From assembly GCA_964470195.1 (NCBI GenBank), contig CAYYBG010000021.1:1-34637 (forward strand): 34,637 nucleotides of DNA, read 5' to 3'. Under the pieces are notes generated by a model. That model was given only the letters and a program-made list of their open reading frames with translations, was not told the DNA's origin and made no database searches. Below are positions 20,082 to 30,037 of this stretch, piece after piece. The stretch is from RFPI01 sp964470195 (lineage in GTDB: Bacteria > Pseudomonadota > Gammaproteobacteria > Burkholderiales > Methylophilaceae). Within the stretch, counting starts at the first letter, position 1; every line of letters starts with the position of its first letter. A program made the translations under genes and the position numbers.

Positions 20082-22364
20082 TTGTTTTGGTCCAGCAAAA
20101 AAAAATCTACAGCGAACGCTACGCCAACCATCCCGCCTGAATCTAAGCCACTGGTACGTGAGCTGAAATGGCTTTTATTTGCTGTGCTAGGATTGTTTCT
20201 AGTGTTAATTCTCGTTAGTTACTTTCCTCAAGATCCTTCGTTTTGGTATGACGCCTCTGAAAATGCTCAGGTACACAATTATGGTGGACGTTTTGGAGCT
20301 TGGTTGTCTGCCATGTTATTAGCGTTATTTGGCTTCTCTGCTTGGTGGTGCGTGATATTTTTAGCCTTTGCCCTGAATCGTAGTATTCGTGCCATCAAAG
20401 ATACGCAATATGCAAGACCATTTACTTGGCTTAACTGGCTTGGATTTGTTTTGCTTATTTTGGCATCGAGCGCGTTTGAGGACGGACATTTAATTGATTT
20501 CCCAGCTGTTTTACCTACTACAGAAAGCGTGTTGGGCTCATTATTAGATGCTCCAATACGTGCAAGCTTTGGTTTTGTTGGCTCAACACTGATATTGATG
20601 TTTGTCATGGCGGCTGGCTTTAGTTTGATGACAGGGTGGTCATGGATACTCATACTGGAAAAATTAGGTCAGTTGATTATCTTTAGCTGGCAATTCTCAG
20701 TACAAAAATATCAAGATTACAAAGATCGCAAAGCAGGTAAGTTAGCTCAATTGCAACGCGATGAATTTGTTGAGTCTCAGAGAAAACGTTTAGAGCAGCG
20801 CGAGCCAATTGAAATCAAGAAGCCTAGCTTAGAAATTCCCAAAAGTGAGCGCATCAAAAAAGAAAGCCAAGCGCCACTGTTTACTACCTTACCTGATTCG
20901 CCATTGCCACCTTTACATCTTTTAGATGAACCCAAAGGGGAGATTGAGGTTCAGTCAGAGGAGACCTTGGAATTTACTTCACGTCTTATTGAGCGTAAGT
21001 TGTTGGATTTTGGTATTGAGGTGAAAGTCATTGCGGCTTTGCCAGGCCCCGTCATTACCCGATATGAATTTGAGCCAGCGGCTGGAGTAAAAGGGAGCCA
21101 AGTCAGTAATTTATCCAAAGATCTCGCGCGTGCATTATCAGTAGTCAGCGTGCGCGTCGTAGAGACTATTCCTGGTAAAAGTTGTATGGGCTTAGAAATC
21201 CCCAACCCCAAACGTCAAGTCGTGTTTTTGTCGGAAATTATGGGCTCGCAGGCCTACGCTGAGGTGAGTTCTCCTCTTGCAATTGCCATGGGTAAAGATA
21301 TCTCAGGACGAGCTGTGGTGGCTGACCTTGCCAAAATGCCGCATGTCTTGGTAGCGGGCACCACCGGCTCTGGTAAGTCGGTGGCAATCAATGCCATGAT
21401 ACTTAGCTTGCTATATAAAGCCGAAGCCAAAGATGTGCGTATGATTTTGATCGATCCTAAAATGCTAGAGCTGTCTGTTTATGAAGGTATCCCGCATTTA
21501 CTCACTCCAGTCATTACCGATATGCGTCTGGCGGCGCATGCTTTAAATTGGTCAGTGAATGAGATGGAAAGACGCTATCGGCTCATGTCAGCGCTTGGAG
21601 TTCGCAATTTAGCCGGTTTTAACCAAAAAATTCGAGAGGCCAAAAAAGCCGGTACAGCCATTACACATCCTTTCTCGATTACACCAGACAACCCCGAACC
21701 GTTGGAAGAATTGCCACTGATTGTATTAGTGATTGATGAGTTGGCAGATTTGATGATGGTGGTAGGTAAAAAAGTTGAAGAGCCGATTGCGCGCTTGGCG
21801 CAAAAAGCCCGTGCTTGTGGCATACACTTGGTGGTGGCAACGCAACGACCTTCAGTAGATGTTATTACTGGCTTGATTAAAGCCAATATTCCAACCCGTA
21901 TCGCGTTTCAAGTATCTAGCAAAATTGATTCCCGTACTATCCTTGATCAAATGGGTGCTGAAGCCCTGCTTGGTCAAGGCGATATGTTGTATCAGCCTCC
22001 TGGGACAGCTCATCCACAACGTATTCATGGTGCTTTTGTCAGCGATGCTGAGGTACATCGAGTAGTGGAATATCTCAAGCAGCAGGGGGAGCCTAATTAT
22101 ATTGATATGAATCCAAGCGATGCTGAGGCAGGCGAAACAGGTGAATTCTCGAGTGCAGGTGATGAGTCAGACCCACTATATGATGAGGCAGTCGCCATTG
22201 TGTTAGATAGTCGTCGTGCGTCTATCTCTTTGGTGCAGAGAAAATTACGTATTGGCTATAACCGTGCCGCGCGCCTGATTGAGCAAATGGAGCATGCAGG
22301 ACTGGTCTCTGCGATGCAAAGTAATGGCAACCGCGAGGTATTAGCGCCATCCAATAGTGACTAG
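20082..22364 (+). CDS. ftsK: DNA translocase FtsK
   Basis: This 760-residue septal DNA pump resolves chromosome dimers at division. The N-terminus has four membrane segments (about residues 29-195), a short linker with charged residues (205-290), the alpha/beta motor domains with Walker A GTTGSGKS (426-433) and Walker B LIVLVIDELAD (546-556), and a C-terminal winged-helix gamma domain (about 695-755, LVQRKLRIGYNRAARLIEQM). The linker is much shorter than in E. coli FtsK, as is common outside enterics. Translation must start at TTG 20082: an in-frame stop lies 15 bases upstream, AGGA is 7 bases before the TTG, and it gives the usual MFW start. Confidence 0.95.
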   Translation: MFWSSKKKSTANATPTIPPESKPLVRELKWLLFAVLGLFLVLILVSYFPQDPSFWYDASENAQVHNYGGRFGAWLSAMLLALFGFSAWWCVIFLAFALNRSIRAIKDTQYARPFTWLNWLGFVLLILASSAFEDGHLIDFPAVLPTTESVLGSLLDAPIRASFGFVGSTLILMFVMAAGFSLMTGWSWILILEKLGQLIIFSWQFSVQKYQDYKDRKAGKLAQLQRDEFVESQRKRLEQREPIEIKKPSLEIPKSERIKKESQAPLFTTLPDSPLPPLHLLDEPKGEIEVQSEETLEFTSRLIERKLLDFGIEVKVIAALPGPVITRYEFEPAAGVKGSQVSNLSKDLARALSVVSVRVVETIPGKSCMGLEIPNPKRQVVFLSEIMGSQAYAEVSSPLAIAMGKDISGRAVVADLAKMPHVLVAGTTGSGKSVAINAMILSLLYKAEAKDVRMILIDPKMLELSVYEGIPHLLTPVITDMRLAAHALNWSVNEMERRYRLMSALGVRNLAGFNQKIREAKKAGTAITHPFSITPDNPEPLEELPLIVLVIDELADLMMVVGKKVEEPIARLAQKARACGIHLVVATQRPSVDVITGLIKANIPTRIAFQVSSKIDSRTILDQMGAEALLGQGDMLYQPPGTAHPQRIHGAFVSDAEVHRVVEYLKQQGEPNYIDMNPSDAEAGETGEFSSAGDESDPLYDEAVAIVLDSRRASISLVQRKLRIGYNRAARLIEQMEHAGLVSAMQSNGNREVLAPSNSD

Positions 22365-22423
22365 CTTTTTGAACCATGGCGCTGCTGCATAGTGCTATTA
22401 ACTTGATGAGGTGAGAAGCTCAA

Positions 22424-23062
22424 TTGACAGTAAAAAAAATCAATACAGGCTTGTTAGGCACGCTGATAATGCTGCTTGCCTTCTGGAGTAATATAAGTTT
22501 CTGTGCAGGGTTGGACCGATTAAAAGACTACTATCAGAACACTCAAACGATGCAGGCCGACATACAGCAAACTGTATTCAATCAACAAGGCCATAAAACT
22601 CAAGAGGTTTATGGTCATATGCAATTGCAAAAACCTAATCGTTTCCGTTGGGAATATGTGAAACCTTATACCCAATTGATTGTAGGAGACGGTGAGAAAA
22701 TTTGGATGTTGGACCTTGACTTAAATCAGGTGACAGTGCGTTCTATGAACAAATTGACTGCTAGCAGTCCAGCTGCGATTCTCTCTGGAAACAAAGAGTT
22801 GGAAAAATTTTTTACTCTCAAAGAGGGTGATAATAAGCATGGGCTTGAGTGGGCCGTAGCCATTCCAAAGATCGCTGAAACTGGTTTTGAACAGGTGGCA
22901 ATGGGCTTTCGTGGCGAGTTGTTAGCCGAGATGGAGTTGCAAGATAGCTTTGGAAATTTAACAGTGATTCATTTTAGTCGTGTACAACGCAATCCAAAAA
23001 TTGCAGCGGAGTCTTTTAAATTCAAGGCGCCCGCAAACGCAGATATTTTAGTGAGTGACTAA
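22424..23062 (+). CDS. lolA: Outer-membrane lipoprotein carrier protein LolA
   Basis: This 212-residue periplasmic chaperone takes lipoproteins from LolCDE to the outer membrane. A signal peptide is clear: KK at residues 4-5, a hydrophobic stretch to about residue 27 and a cleavage region around FCAG. The mature part has RFRWEYVKPYTQLIVGDG and IWMLDLDLNQV, typical of LolA half-barrel strands. The start appears to be TTG at 22424, with AGGTG about 10 bases upstream, because no in-frame ATG gives an intact signal peptide. It lies 59 bases behind ftsK and its stop abuts the GTG of rarA. Confidence 0.93.
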   Translation: MTVKKINTGLLGTLIMLLAFWSNISFCAGLDRLKDYYQNTQTMQADIQQTVFNQQGHKTQEVYGHMQLQKPNRFRWEYVKPYTQLIVGDGEKIWMLDLDLNQVTVRSMNKLTASSPAAILSGNKELEKFFTLKEGDNKHGLEWAVAIPKIAETGFEQVAMGFRGELLAEMELQDSFGNLTVIHFSRVQRNPKIAAESFKFKAPANADILVSD

Positions 23063-24379
23063 GTGAGTGAACTATTTGCAAATGCTAAACCTCAAGCTCC
23101 ATTAGCAGAGCGTTTGCGTCCTCAAACTCTGGACCAGGTTGTCGGTCAGTCTCATCTGTTGGGCCCCGGAAAGCCATTACGGATGGCATTTCAATCTGGC
23201 AAACTTCCTTCGATGATTTTGTGGGGTCCTCCAGGCGTAGGAAAAACCACATTGGCGCGTCTCATTGCGAATAGCGTTGAAGCAGAGTTTATTCCTATCT
23301 CGGCGGTGTTATCAGGAATCAAGGATATACGCGATGCGATAGAACGAGCAGAGATGGTATTACAGCAATCTGGTCGCAGTACGATTTTATTTGTCGATGA
23401 AGTACATCGATTCAACAAGGGTCAACAAGATGCATTTCTGCCCTACGTGGAGAATGGCTTGGTCACCTTTATCGGTGCTACTACTGAAAATCCCTCTTTT
23501 GAAGTCAATAGCGCTTTGTTGAGTCGTGCGCAAGTGTTTGTATTACAGCCACTGAGTGATGATGAGTTAAACATACTATTACAACGTGCTGTGCAGGAAA
23601 TGCAGCTGAATATTGTGCTGCAAGACGAGGCCAAGCAACATATCTTAAGCTATGCGGATGGCGATGCACGACGTCTGTTAAATTTCTGCGAAAGTCTGTT
23701 ATTGGTGGCGCAACAAGCGGGGGTAGCACAGATAGATTTGGATTTTCTTCAGTCCAGCATGGCCAGTAAAATGCGCTTATTTGATAAAGGGGGTGACGCC
23801 TTTTACGACCAAATCTCCGCGCTTCATAAATCTGTGCGAGGCTCAAATCCTGATGCCGCTCTATATTGGATGCAAAGAATGTTGGATGGCGGTGCAGAGC
23901 CTTTGTATGTGGGCAGACGTTTAGTGCGTATGGCCATTGAAGATGTTGGGTTAGCTGATCCACGCTGTTTAGAAATATGTCTCAATGCTTGTCAGACCTA
24001 CGAAAGACTGGGGTCTCCCGAGGGCGAGTTAGCATTGGCTAATGCGGTTATTTATTTGGCTATCGCAGCGAAAAGCAACGCCGCCTATATGGCTCATAAC
24101 CATGTGAAAGCTTTAGTAGCGCAGGATCAGAGCAGGCCAGTACCTCTGCATCTACGTAATGCACCGACCAAGATGATGAAACAAATGGATTATGGCAAAG
24201 ATTATCGCTATGCCCATCACGAACCCGATGCTTATGTGGCTGGCGAGCAGTATTTGCCTGATGGCTTGACCGAGCAAAAGTTTTATCAACCGACAAATCG
24301 GGGCTTGGAAGGTAAAATAGCAGAGAAGTTAGCGCAATTGGCACAGCTTGATGCAGAAGCAAAAGCTCACAAAAAATAA
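23063..24379 (+). CDS. rarA: Replication-associated recombination protein A (RarA/MgsA AAA+ ATPase)
   Basis: This 438-residue clamp-loader-like ATPase acts at stalled replication forks. Walker A is GPPGVGKTT (55-63), Walker B is LFVDEVHRF with D112-E113, sensor 1 is ATTENPSFEVN, and the C-terminal MgsA domain contains KSVRGSNPDAALYWMQRML. Translation starts at GTG 23063, directly after the lolA TAA stop with no gap, so it probably depends on ribosomes finishing lolA. The order ftsK-lolA-rarA-serS is a well-known conserved cluster. Confidence 0.95.
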   Translation: MSELFANAKPQAPLAERLRPQTLDQVVGQSHLLGPGKPLRMAFQSGKLPSMILWGPPGVGKTTLARLIANSVEAEFIPISAVLSGIKDIRDAIERAEMVLQQSGRSTILFVDEVHRFNKGQQDAFLPYVENGLVTFIGATTENPSFEVNSALLSRAQVFVLQPLSDDELNILLQRAVQEMQLNIVLQDEAKQHILSYADGDARRLLNFCESLLLVAQQAGVAQIDLDFLQSSMASKMRLFDKGGDAFYDQISALHKSVRGSNPDAALYWMQRMLDGGAEPLYVGRRLVRMAIEDVGLADPRCLEICLNACQTYERLGSPEGELALANAVIYLAIAAKSNAAYMAHNHVKALVAQDQSRPVPLHLRNAPTKMMKQMDYGKDYRYAHHEPDAYVAGEQYLPDGLTEQKFYQPTNRGLEGKIAEKLAQLAQLDAEAKAHKK

Positions 24380-24406
24380 GCAATTTATATTCAGCAGGGA
24401 AAGCAT

Positions 24407-25678
24407 ATGTTAGATATTCAATTATTACGCACACAATTGGACACCGTGGTGGCCAAATTGGCCAAGCGCAAATTTGTGTTTGATGAAGCAGGATTTTGCC
24501 AATTGGAAAGCGAGCGTAAACAACTACAAACCACTACAGAAAATTTGCAGGCCAAGCGCAATGCCGCCTCAAAGCAAATTGGTATGGCCAAGGCAAAAGG
24601 CGAGGATGTGACTGCGCTGATGGCTGAAGTGGCAGGGTTGGGTGAACAACTCAAGGCTAATGAGGAACGATTACAACAGATTCAACAGCAAATCCAAGGC
24701 TTACTCCTTAATGTGCCTAATTTGCCACATGACAGTGTGCCAGTAGGTAAAGATGAATCAGATAACCATGAAATTCGTCGTGTCGGCACCCCCCGATCAT
24801 TTGACTTTAGCGTGAAAGATCATGTAGATGTTGGCTCTGCATTGGGCTTGGATTTTGATGCGGGAACAAAATTATCAGGTGCACGTTTTACCTTGATGCG
24901 CGGCCAGATGGCCAAACTGCATCGAGCTCTTGCACAATTTATGTTGCAGATGCAAACCGAACAACATGGCTATATCGAGTGTTATACGCCCTATTTAGTC
25001 AATCAAGAGAGCTTATTGGGAACTGGCCAGTTACCAAAATTTGAAGAAGATCTATTCGTAATCCCGCATGGTGACAGCTCATTGTATTTAATTCCCACCT
25101 CAGAGGTGACGCTGACTAATACAGTGCGTGGCGAAATTTTGGCCATGGATGAGTTACCTATCAAATTGACTGCTCATACACCATGTTTCCGTTCTGAGGC
25201 TGGATCATATGGCCGTGACACGCGTGGCATGATACGTCAGCACCAATTTGATAAAGTCGAAATGGTACAAATTGTAGCGCCAGAACAAAGTGACGCCGCT
25301 TTAGAGGAAATGGTAGGTCACGCAGAAAATATACTCAAAGCATTGGGCTTGCCCTATCGTGTAGTTCTGCTTTGTACTGGTGATATGGGTTTTGGTTCAG
25401 CCAAAACATATGATTTAGAAGTATGGCTTCCGGCACAAAACACTTACCGTGAAATTTCATCCGTCTCCAACTGTGAGAGTTTCCAAGCGCGACGTTTACA
25501 AGCACGATATCGTAAAGCGGATGGCAAGATTGAGTTGCTCCATACCTTGAATGGTTCTGGTTTGGCAGTAGGCAGAACGTTGGTAGCAATACTAGAGAAT
25601 TATCAAAATGCAGATGGGACTGTGACCATCCCCGATGTACTTAGACCCTATATGGGGGGCTTGGAGAAATTAGCTTAA
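24407..25678 (+). CDS. serS: Seryl-tRNA synthetase
   Basis: This 423-residue class II synthetase charges tRNA-Ser. The N-terminal long coiled-coil arm (about 35-100) binds the tRNA variable loop. The catalytic core has the serine-binding TSE (231-233), motif 2 PCFRSEAGSYGRDTRG (259-274), and motif 3 GSGLAVGRTLVAILE (383-397). The ATG follows AGGGAAAG. It closes the ftsK-lolA-rarA-serS run and its stop is 26 bases from the convergent mltF-like gene, with no obvious strong terminator between. Confidence 0.97.
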   Translation: MLDIQLLRTQLDTVVAKLAKRKFVFDEAGFCQLESERKQLQTTTENLQAKRNAASKQIGMAKAKGEDVTALMAEVAGLGEQLKANEERLQQIQQQIQGLLLNVPNLPHDSVPVGKDESDNHEIRRVGTPRSFDFSVKDHVDVGSALGLDFDAGTKLSGARFTLMRGQMAKLHRALAQFMLQMQTEQHGYIECYTPYLVNQESLLGTGQLPKFEEDLFVIPHGDSSLYLIPTSEVTLTNTVRGEILAMDELPIKLTAHTPCFRSEAGSYGRDTRGMIRQHQFDKVEMVQIVAPEQSDAALEEMVGHAENILKALGLPYRVVLLCTGDMGFGSAKTYDLEVWLPAQNTYREISSVSNCESFQARRLQARYRKADGKIELLHTLNGSGLAVGRTLVAILENYQNADGTVTIPDVLRPYMGGLEKLA

Positions 25679-25704
25679 TCCGCGCTATTTCTGCATCGTA
25701 GCGT

Positions 25705-27105
25705 TTAATTCAATATGCTCAAGATAGGAAAGCCTGGCTGATACTCTGGCGTATAGCGTGACAATATACTGTGATATGTGCGGATAGATTCTACGAAAAT
25801 CACTGGTGCCCCACCACTAGCGTAGCCTGATTTTAAATTTGCATAATATTCAGGTTTATTCAGCAAGGGGAGAGTGGCTTTAATATCGGACCAATGATTC
25901 GGATTGCGACCGAGGCGACTGGCCAATATCCTGGCATCTTCTAAGTGTGACAGTCCGATATTGTAGGCTGCTAACGTCATCCATGTTCTGTCAGGCTCTT
26001 CAATTTTATTTGCAAGTCGATTTTTTAGCTGGATCAAATATTTTGCTCCACCCATCACACTTTGTTTAGGGTCTAATCGGTCGGTTACGTCCATACTGTC
26101 GGCTGTTTGTTCGGTCAACATCATGAGTCCACGGACATTGGTAGGTGAGGTATTATTTTGATCCCAGTGTGACTCTTGGTAGCTAATGGCTGCGATAAGA
26201 CGCCAATCTAGTCCAGTGGTCTCTTGGGCTTGTTTAAATAGAGGTGCGTATTTAGGTAGCGTTGTACGCATCATTTCCAAAAATTTAGTGACATCGGCAG
26301 GATTCAATCGATCTATGTGCCCATAGTAACGGTCAACCAGTTTTTTTAACTCCCCATTCGATTTAATGCTATGAAAAAAAGCGATACTTTGTTGATAGAG
26401 CCATGGGTCTCCATCACGAGGAAACGCCCAAGCAAGCTTTTCAGGGGAACCAAGGGCAAAGCCTAACCCCAGATTGGGGTAGTAATTTTGCAGTAGGCTC
26501 ACCATCAGATTGTCAGCCACCGTGTAGTCTAGAGTACCAGAACAAACTTGTTCGACTAACTCTTCCGTATTGGCTCTTTTATTCGGGTGCCATGCTAACT
26601 TGGGATGCTGTTGAGAGATATCTTGCAAGCGTTCAGCGTAGCTACTACCTAAAGGTACTTCGATATGTTTACCCGACAACTTAGCTAAGTTTTCTGGAGG
26701 GCTTTGAGTTTCATTATTGAATACAATATGTTGTTGCACATCCAAGTATGGCATGCCAAATTTGACATAACGTTGTCGTTCTGGGGTGATGCTAAGGTTA
26801 GCGGCAGCAAGATGACCTTTGCCACTGATAAGACTCGGAATCACATGAGATAATTTGTTATGAACAACAAAGCGCACTTGATATTCTGGACCTAGAAATT
26901 GAACAAACGCTCGCGCTAGGTCGTATTCAAAACCAGCGTAGCGTTGATCATCTTCAAGATAATAGGTATTCGGACCATTGCTGGTGATGACCACTAATTC
27001 TTTGCTTTTTTGTACGCTAGGGACAGCATGATCACTAAGCTTAAATATTATCATCACGATGATGGCTATGATGATAGCCATGAATAGTTTGTCAAACTTG
27101 TCCAT
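25705..27105 (-). CDS. mltF: MltF-type lytic murein transglycosylase
   Basis: This 466-residue peptidoglycan lyase cuts the glycan chain with 1,6-anhydro product formation. It has an N-terminal membrane segment (residues 8-22), a solute-binding SBP3-like module (about 35-265, with SNGPNTYYLEDDQRYAGFEYDLA), then an SLT catalytic domain (about 285-440). The catalytic glutamate is E311 in AAISYQESHWD, followed by SPTNVRGLMMLT and AAYNIG. The SBP3 + SLT order defines the MltF class. No lipobox cysteine is visible, so anchoring looks to be by the N-terminal helix. It is shorter than E. coli MltF (518). It is last in a minus-strand run behind ybiT. Confidence 0.9.
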   Translation of the reverse strand: MDKFDKLFMAIIIAIIVMIIFKLSDHAVPSVQKSKELVVITSNGPNTYYLEDDQRYAGFEYDLARAFVQFLGPEYQVRFVVHNKLSHVIPSLISGKGHLAAANLSITPERQRYVKFGMPYLDVQQHIVFNNETQSPPENLAKLSGKHIEVPLGSSYAERLQDISQQHPKLAWHPNKRANTEELVEQVCSGTLDYTVADNLMVSLLQNYYPNLGLGFALGSPEKLAWAFPRDGDPWLYQQSIAFFHSIKSNGELKKLVDRYYGHIDRLNPADVTKFLEMMRTTLPKYAPLFKQAQETTGLDWRLIAAISYQESHWDQNNTSPTNVRGLMMLTEQTADSMDVTDRLDPKQSVMGGAKYLIQLKNRLANKIEEPDRTWMTLAAYNIGLSHLEDARILASRLGRNPNHWSDIKATLPLLNKPEYYANLKSGYASGGAPVIFVESIRTYHSILSRYTPEYQPGFPILSILN

Positions 27106-27184
27106 ATTTGACGATTCTCCCTATCCTTGCCTCTCGCACTCGCTATAGTTGCGCGACTAGTTATCAGTCTCTAGCAGACCTAGA

Positions 27185-28780
27185 CTATTCCAATTGTTGG
27201 CTGGCTAAATAGTCTTCATAATTACCATGATAATCGATAATACCATCAGCACGAATTTCCAAAATGCGCGTGGCAAGAGAGCTCACAAATTCTCGATCAT
27301 GACTGACAAAGAACAGCGTGCCCTTGTACTTATCTAAAGCAGTATTCAAGGCCTCAATCGACTCCATGTCCATGTGATTAGTCGGTTCATCCATCAACAA
27401 AACATTATGTTTGCCCAGCATCAACTGACCAAATAACATGCGTCCTTTTTCGCCACCAGAAAGCACTTTGACCGATTTTTTGAAGTCTTCGCCGGGAAAT
27501 AATAAACGCCCTAACATGCTGCGAATGACTTGGTCATCATCTCCTGCTTGGGCAAACTGTTTCATCCAGTCAAACAGATTAAGGTCTTGCTCAAAGGCCG
27601 CTGCATGGTCTTGAGCAAAATAACCTATATTGGCTTTTTCTGCCCATTTGATATGGCCATGTTGCGCTTGTAAATCCATCGCCAAGCAACGTAGCAAGGT
27701 AGTTTTACCTATACCGTTTTCACCAATAATCGCGATTTTTTCTCCAGCCTCTACCATCATATTGAAGTCATTGAACAATGGACGCTCATAACCATGACTC
27801 AATTTTTCTACTTCAAGCGCGTTACGATGAAGCTTTTCCCTGTCATCGTATTCAAAACGAATAAATGGATATTGCCGACTGGAAGGTTTGATATCTTCAA
27901 CCTTAATTTTATCAATTTGCTTGGCGCGACTAGTCGCTTGTTTAGCTTTTGATTTATTCGCAGAGAAACGTCTGACAAAGTCTTGAAGTTCAGCAATTTG
28001 TGCTTTTGCTTTTGCGTTATCACGCAACTGTTGTTGACGAGCCATGGTAGATGCTTCCATATAGTCGTCATAATTGCCAGGATATACCGTCAACTTACCA
28101 TAATCCATATCTGCAGTATGGGTACAGACTTGATTTAAAAAGTGCCTATCATGAGAAATGATAATCATGCTGCAATTACGCTCATTCAGAGTATTTTCTA
28201 ACCATCGTATGGTATTGATATCCAGATTGTTGGTCGGTTCATCAAGCAACAAAATGTCTGGATTTGCGAAAAGCGCTTGTGCTAACAGAACGCGTAATTT
28301 CCAGCCTGGGGCAATTGCGCTCATCAAGCCATTATGTTGTTCAGTTGCAATGCCGACCCCCAGCAATAACTCACCAGCGCGGGCCTCAGCGGTATAGCCG
28401 CCAAACTCTGCGTAGACGTTTTCTAATTCAGCAGCACGCATGTAGTCTTCTTCAGTGGCTTCCAGATTCATATAGATGGCATTTTTTTCTTGGTTAGCCT
28501 GCCACATTTGCTCGTGTCCCATCATCACCACATCCAGCACTCTTTGCTCTTCATAGGCAAATTGATCTTGACGTAACCAAGCCAATCTCTCGTTACTGTC
28601 TAGCGAGATATTGCCGGCAGAGGGTTCTAATACTCCAGCCAAAATTTTCATGAATGTTGATTTACCGCAACCATTGGCGCCAATCAGTCCATAGCGGTTG
28701 CCTTCACCGAATTTCACTGACACATTTTCAAATAATGGTTTGGCACCAAATTGCATGGTGATGTTATTGCTAATCAGCAC
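27185..28780 (-). CDS. ybiT: ABC-F family ATPase, YbiT type
   Basis: This 531-residue tandem-ATPase protein has no membrane segments, so it acts on ribosomes rather than transport. Walker A sites are GANGCGKST (34-42) and GENGIGKTT (353-361). The second signature is LSGGEKGRM, and the first is degenerate (APGWKLRVLL), as in E. coli YbiT, which it resembles along its whole length, including the start MLISNNITMQFG and the interdomain linker SANKSKAKQATSRAKQIDKI. ABC-F proteins modulate translation at the E site, and the specific YbiT trigger is not established here. The start is GTG 28780 with GGA 9 bases upstream. Confidence 0.93.
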   Translation of the reverse strand: MLISNNITMQFGAKPLFENVSVKFGEGNRYGLIGANGCGKSTFMKILAGVLEPSAGNISLDSNERLAWLRQDQFAYEEQRVLDVVMMGHEQMWQANQEKNAIYMNLEATEEDYMRAAELENVYAEFGGYTAEARAGELLLGVGIATEQHNGLMSAIAPGWKLRVLLAQALFANPDILLLDEPTNNLDINTIRWLENTLNERNCSMIIISHDRHFLNQVCTHTADMDYGKLTVYPGNYDDYMEASTMARQQQLRDNAKAKAQIAELQDFVRRFSANKSKAKQATSRAKQIDKIKVEDIKPSSRQYPFIRFEYDDREKLHRNALEVEKLSHGYERPLFNDFNMMVEAGEKIAIIGENGIGKTTLLRCLAMDLQAQHGHIKWAEKANIGYFAQDHAAAFEQDLNLFDWMKQFAQAGDDDQVIRSMLGRLLFPGEDFKKSVKVLSGGEKGRMLFGQLMLGKHNVLLMDEPTNHMDMESIEALNTALDKYKGTLFFVSHDREFVSSLATRILEIRADGIIDYHGNYEDYLASQQLE

Positions 28781-28836
28781 AATAATTTCCTTCGCTTATC
28801 TCTTGGCTTGTCTATAAAAAATATCGGGAATAGAGG

Positions 28837-29439
28837 TTAAAAACGGTTATGTATCATGACTTGCTCTATGCTCAGTTGGCCACCACGTGGAAAGGCCTCC
28901 TGTAAAGGCTTGCCGATGGCAACAAACATCACTGGAATATGGTCTGCGGGTAAATTCAACAACTGACTGACCGCATCAAAATCAAAGCCATCCATAGGAC
29001 AACTATCATAGCCTTGCTCTTGTGCCGCTAGCATCAGGGTCATCGCGGCCATACCGCATGAGCGCATTGCTTCGTCGCGTTGCATCTGATCTCTACCTTG
29101 ATAGAACTGACGAATCATAGGAACAAGTGCATCACGCGTTGCCTCTGGCGCATTTCGCCAATAGCGCTCGGGTTGTTTATTCCATGCTTGAGTATCAGCT
29201 ACCAGAACCACAAGGCTTGACGCATCTGTGACCTGCGCTTGATTCCAACTAACCGCTCGAATTTGCTGGCGCAAGGACATATCATCCACCACCACAAAGC
29301 GCCAGTGCTGAATATTAAATGCAGTGGGGGACAGCATGGCGAGAGAAATTAATTGCTGTATTTGCGCCTCAGTCATGCGATGGTGTGGATCAAATTGTTT
29401 AATAGAACGGCGTGCTTGTATCGCCTCAGAAACCTTCAT
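28837..29439 (-). CDS. Nitroreductase-family FMN oxidoreductase
   Basis: This 200-residue protein has the nitroreductase fold. FMN-phosphate contacts ARRSIKQF are at residues 8-15, SPTAFNIQHWRFVVV follows at about 37-51, and YDSCPMDGFD in the C-terminal half is typical of the NAD(P)H-dependent nitroreductase group. It probably reduces nitro or quinone compounds, but the natural substrate is not known for most of this family. It has an AGAGGTG ribosome-binding site, lies 9 bases behind greB and 56 bases before ybiT on the same strand, and is probably co-transcribed. Confidence 0.88.
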   Translation of the reverse strand: MKVSEAIQARRSIKQFDPHHRMTEAQIQQLISLAMLSPTAFNIQHWRFVVVDDMSLRQQIRAVSWNQAQVTDASSLVVLVADTQAWNKQPERYWRNAPEATRDALVPMIRQFYQGRDQMQRDEAMRSCGMAAMTLMLAAQEQGYDSCPMDGFDFDAVSQLLNLPADHIPVMFVAIGKPLQEAFPRGGQLSIEQVMIHNRF

Positions 29440-29448
29440 AACACCTCT

Positions 29449-29946
29449 TTAATAATGAATTTGCAAAATTTCTAATATAAGATTGCCAGCAGGACGGCGC
29501 CATATCACACTATCGCCAATTTTGTGACCTATCAGCGCTTTTGCCAGCGGTGAAACATAACTTACTTTATTCACACTCAAGTCAGCCTCATCTTCGCCAA
29601 CGATATGAAAGATATGACGGCCTCCTTGCTCATCTTCGACTGTCACAGTCGCGCCAAAGACAACATTTTCACTGGGCTTGCCTTGTGGGCTGACCAAAAT
29701 GGATTGATCAAGACGCGTTTGAACATAGCGTAAATCGCGTTCCAGTACCGCAAGTCTTTGAGCAGTTTGAGGGTTTTCTCGGTCGTGTAAGTATTGTTCA
29801 CGTTGAGCCAAAAGCTGTTGCTCAGACGCTTGCAACTGATGAAGACCGGATGGGGTTACGTAATTGGGATGTTCACTAATCGGGCGTTCGGGTAAATCTG
29901 TGCCAGCGAGTTCTAGATCGTCTTCCTTAACAAAACCTCTGCTCAT
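29449..29946 (-). CDS. greB: Transcription elongation factor GreB
   Basis: This 165-residue factor stimulates RNA cleavage in backtracked RNA polymerase. It has the N-terminal coiled coil (about 25-75, rich in Gln, Glu and Arg, with a DRENPQTA tip region), and a C-terminal FKBP-like domain with VVFGATVTVEDEQ, SYVSPLAKALIGHKIGD and a final ILEILQIHY. The start MSRGFVKEDD is characteristic of GreB rather than GreA. I chose the ATG at 29946 (GAGG 7 bases upstream) over an in-frame TTG four codons earlier. It leads a minus-strand group greB-nitroreductase-ybiT-mltF. Confidence 0.9.
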   Translation of the reverse strand: MSRGFVKEDDLELAGTDLPERPISEHPNYVTPSGLHQLQASEQQLLAQREQYLHDRENPQTAQRLAVLERDLRYVQTRLDQSILVSPQGKPSENVVFGATVTVEDEQGGRHIFHIVGEDEADLSVNKVSYVSPLAKALIGHKIGDSVIWRRPAGNLILEILQIHY

Positions 29947-30037
29947 GACTAACCTCAAAAAATTGAGGTCGAAGTATACCTTTTTTAAGTTTATCCGTCA
30001 TTGCTTAAATTCAGAAAAGGCTTGATGATGCAAGGGT

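Noticed and set aside
20279..22058. Several open frames of 68-124 codons antisense to ftsK
   Set aside because: They lie wholly within a strongly supported gene, lack ribosome-binding sites and resemble no protein family, so they are shadows.
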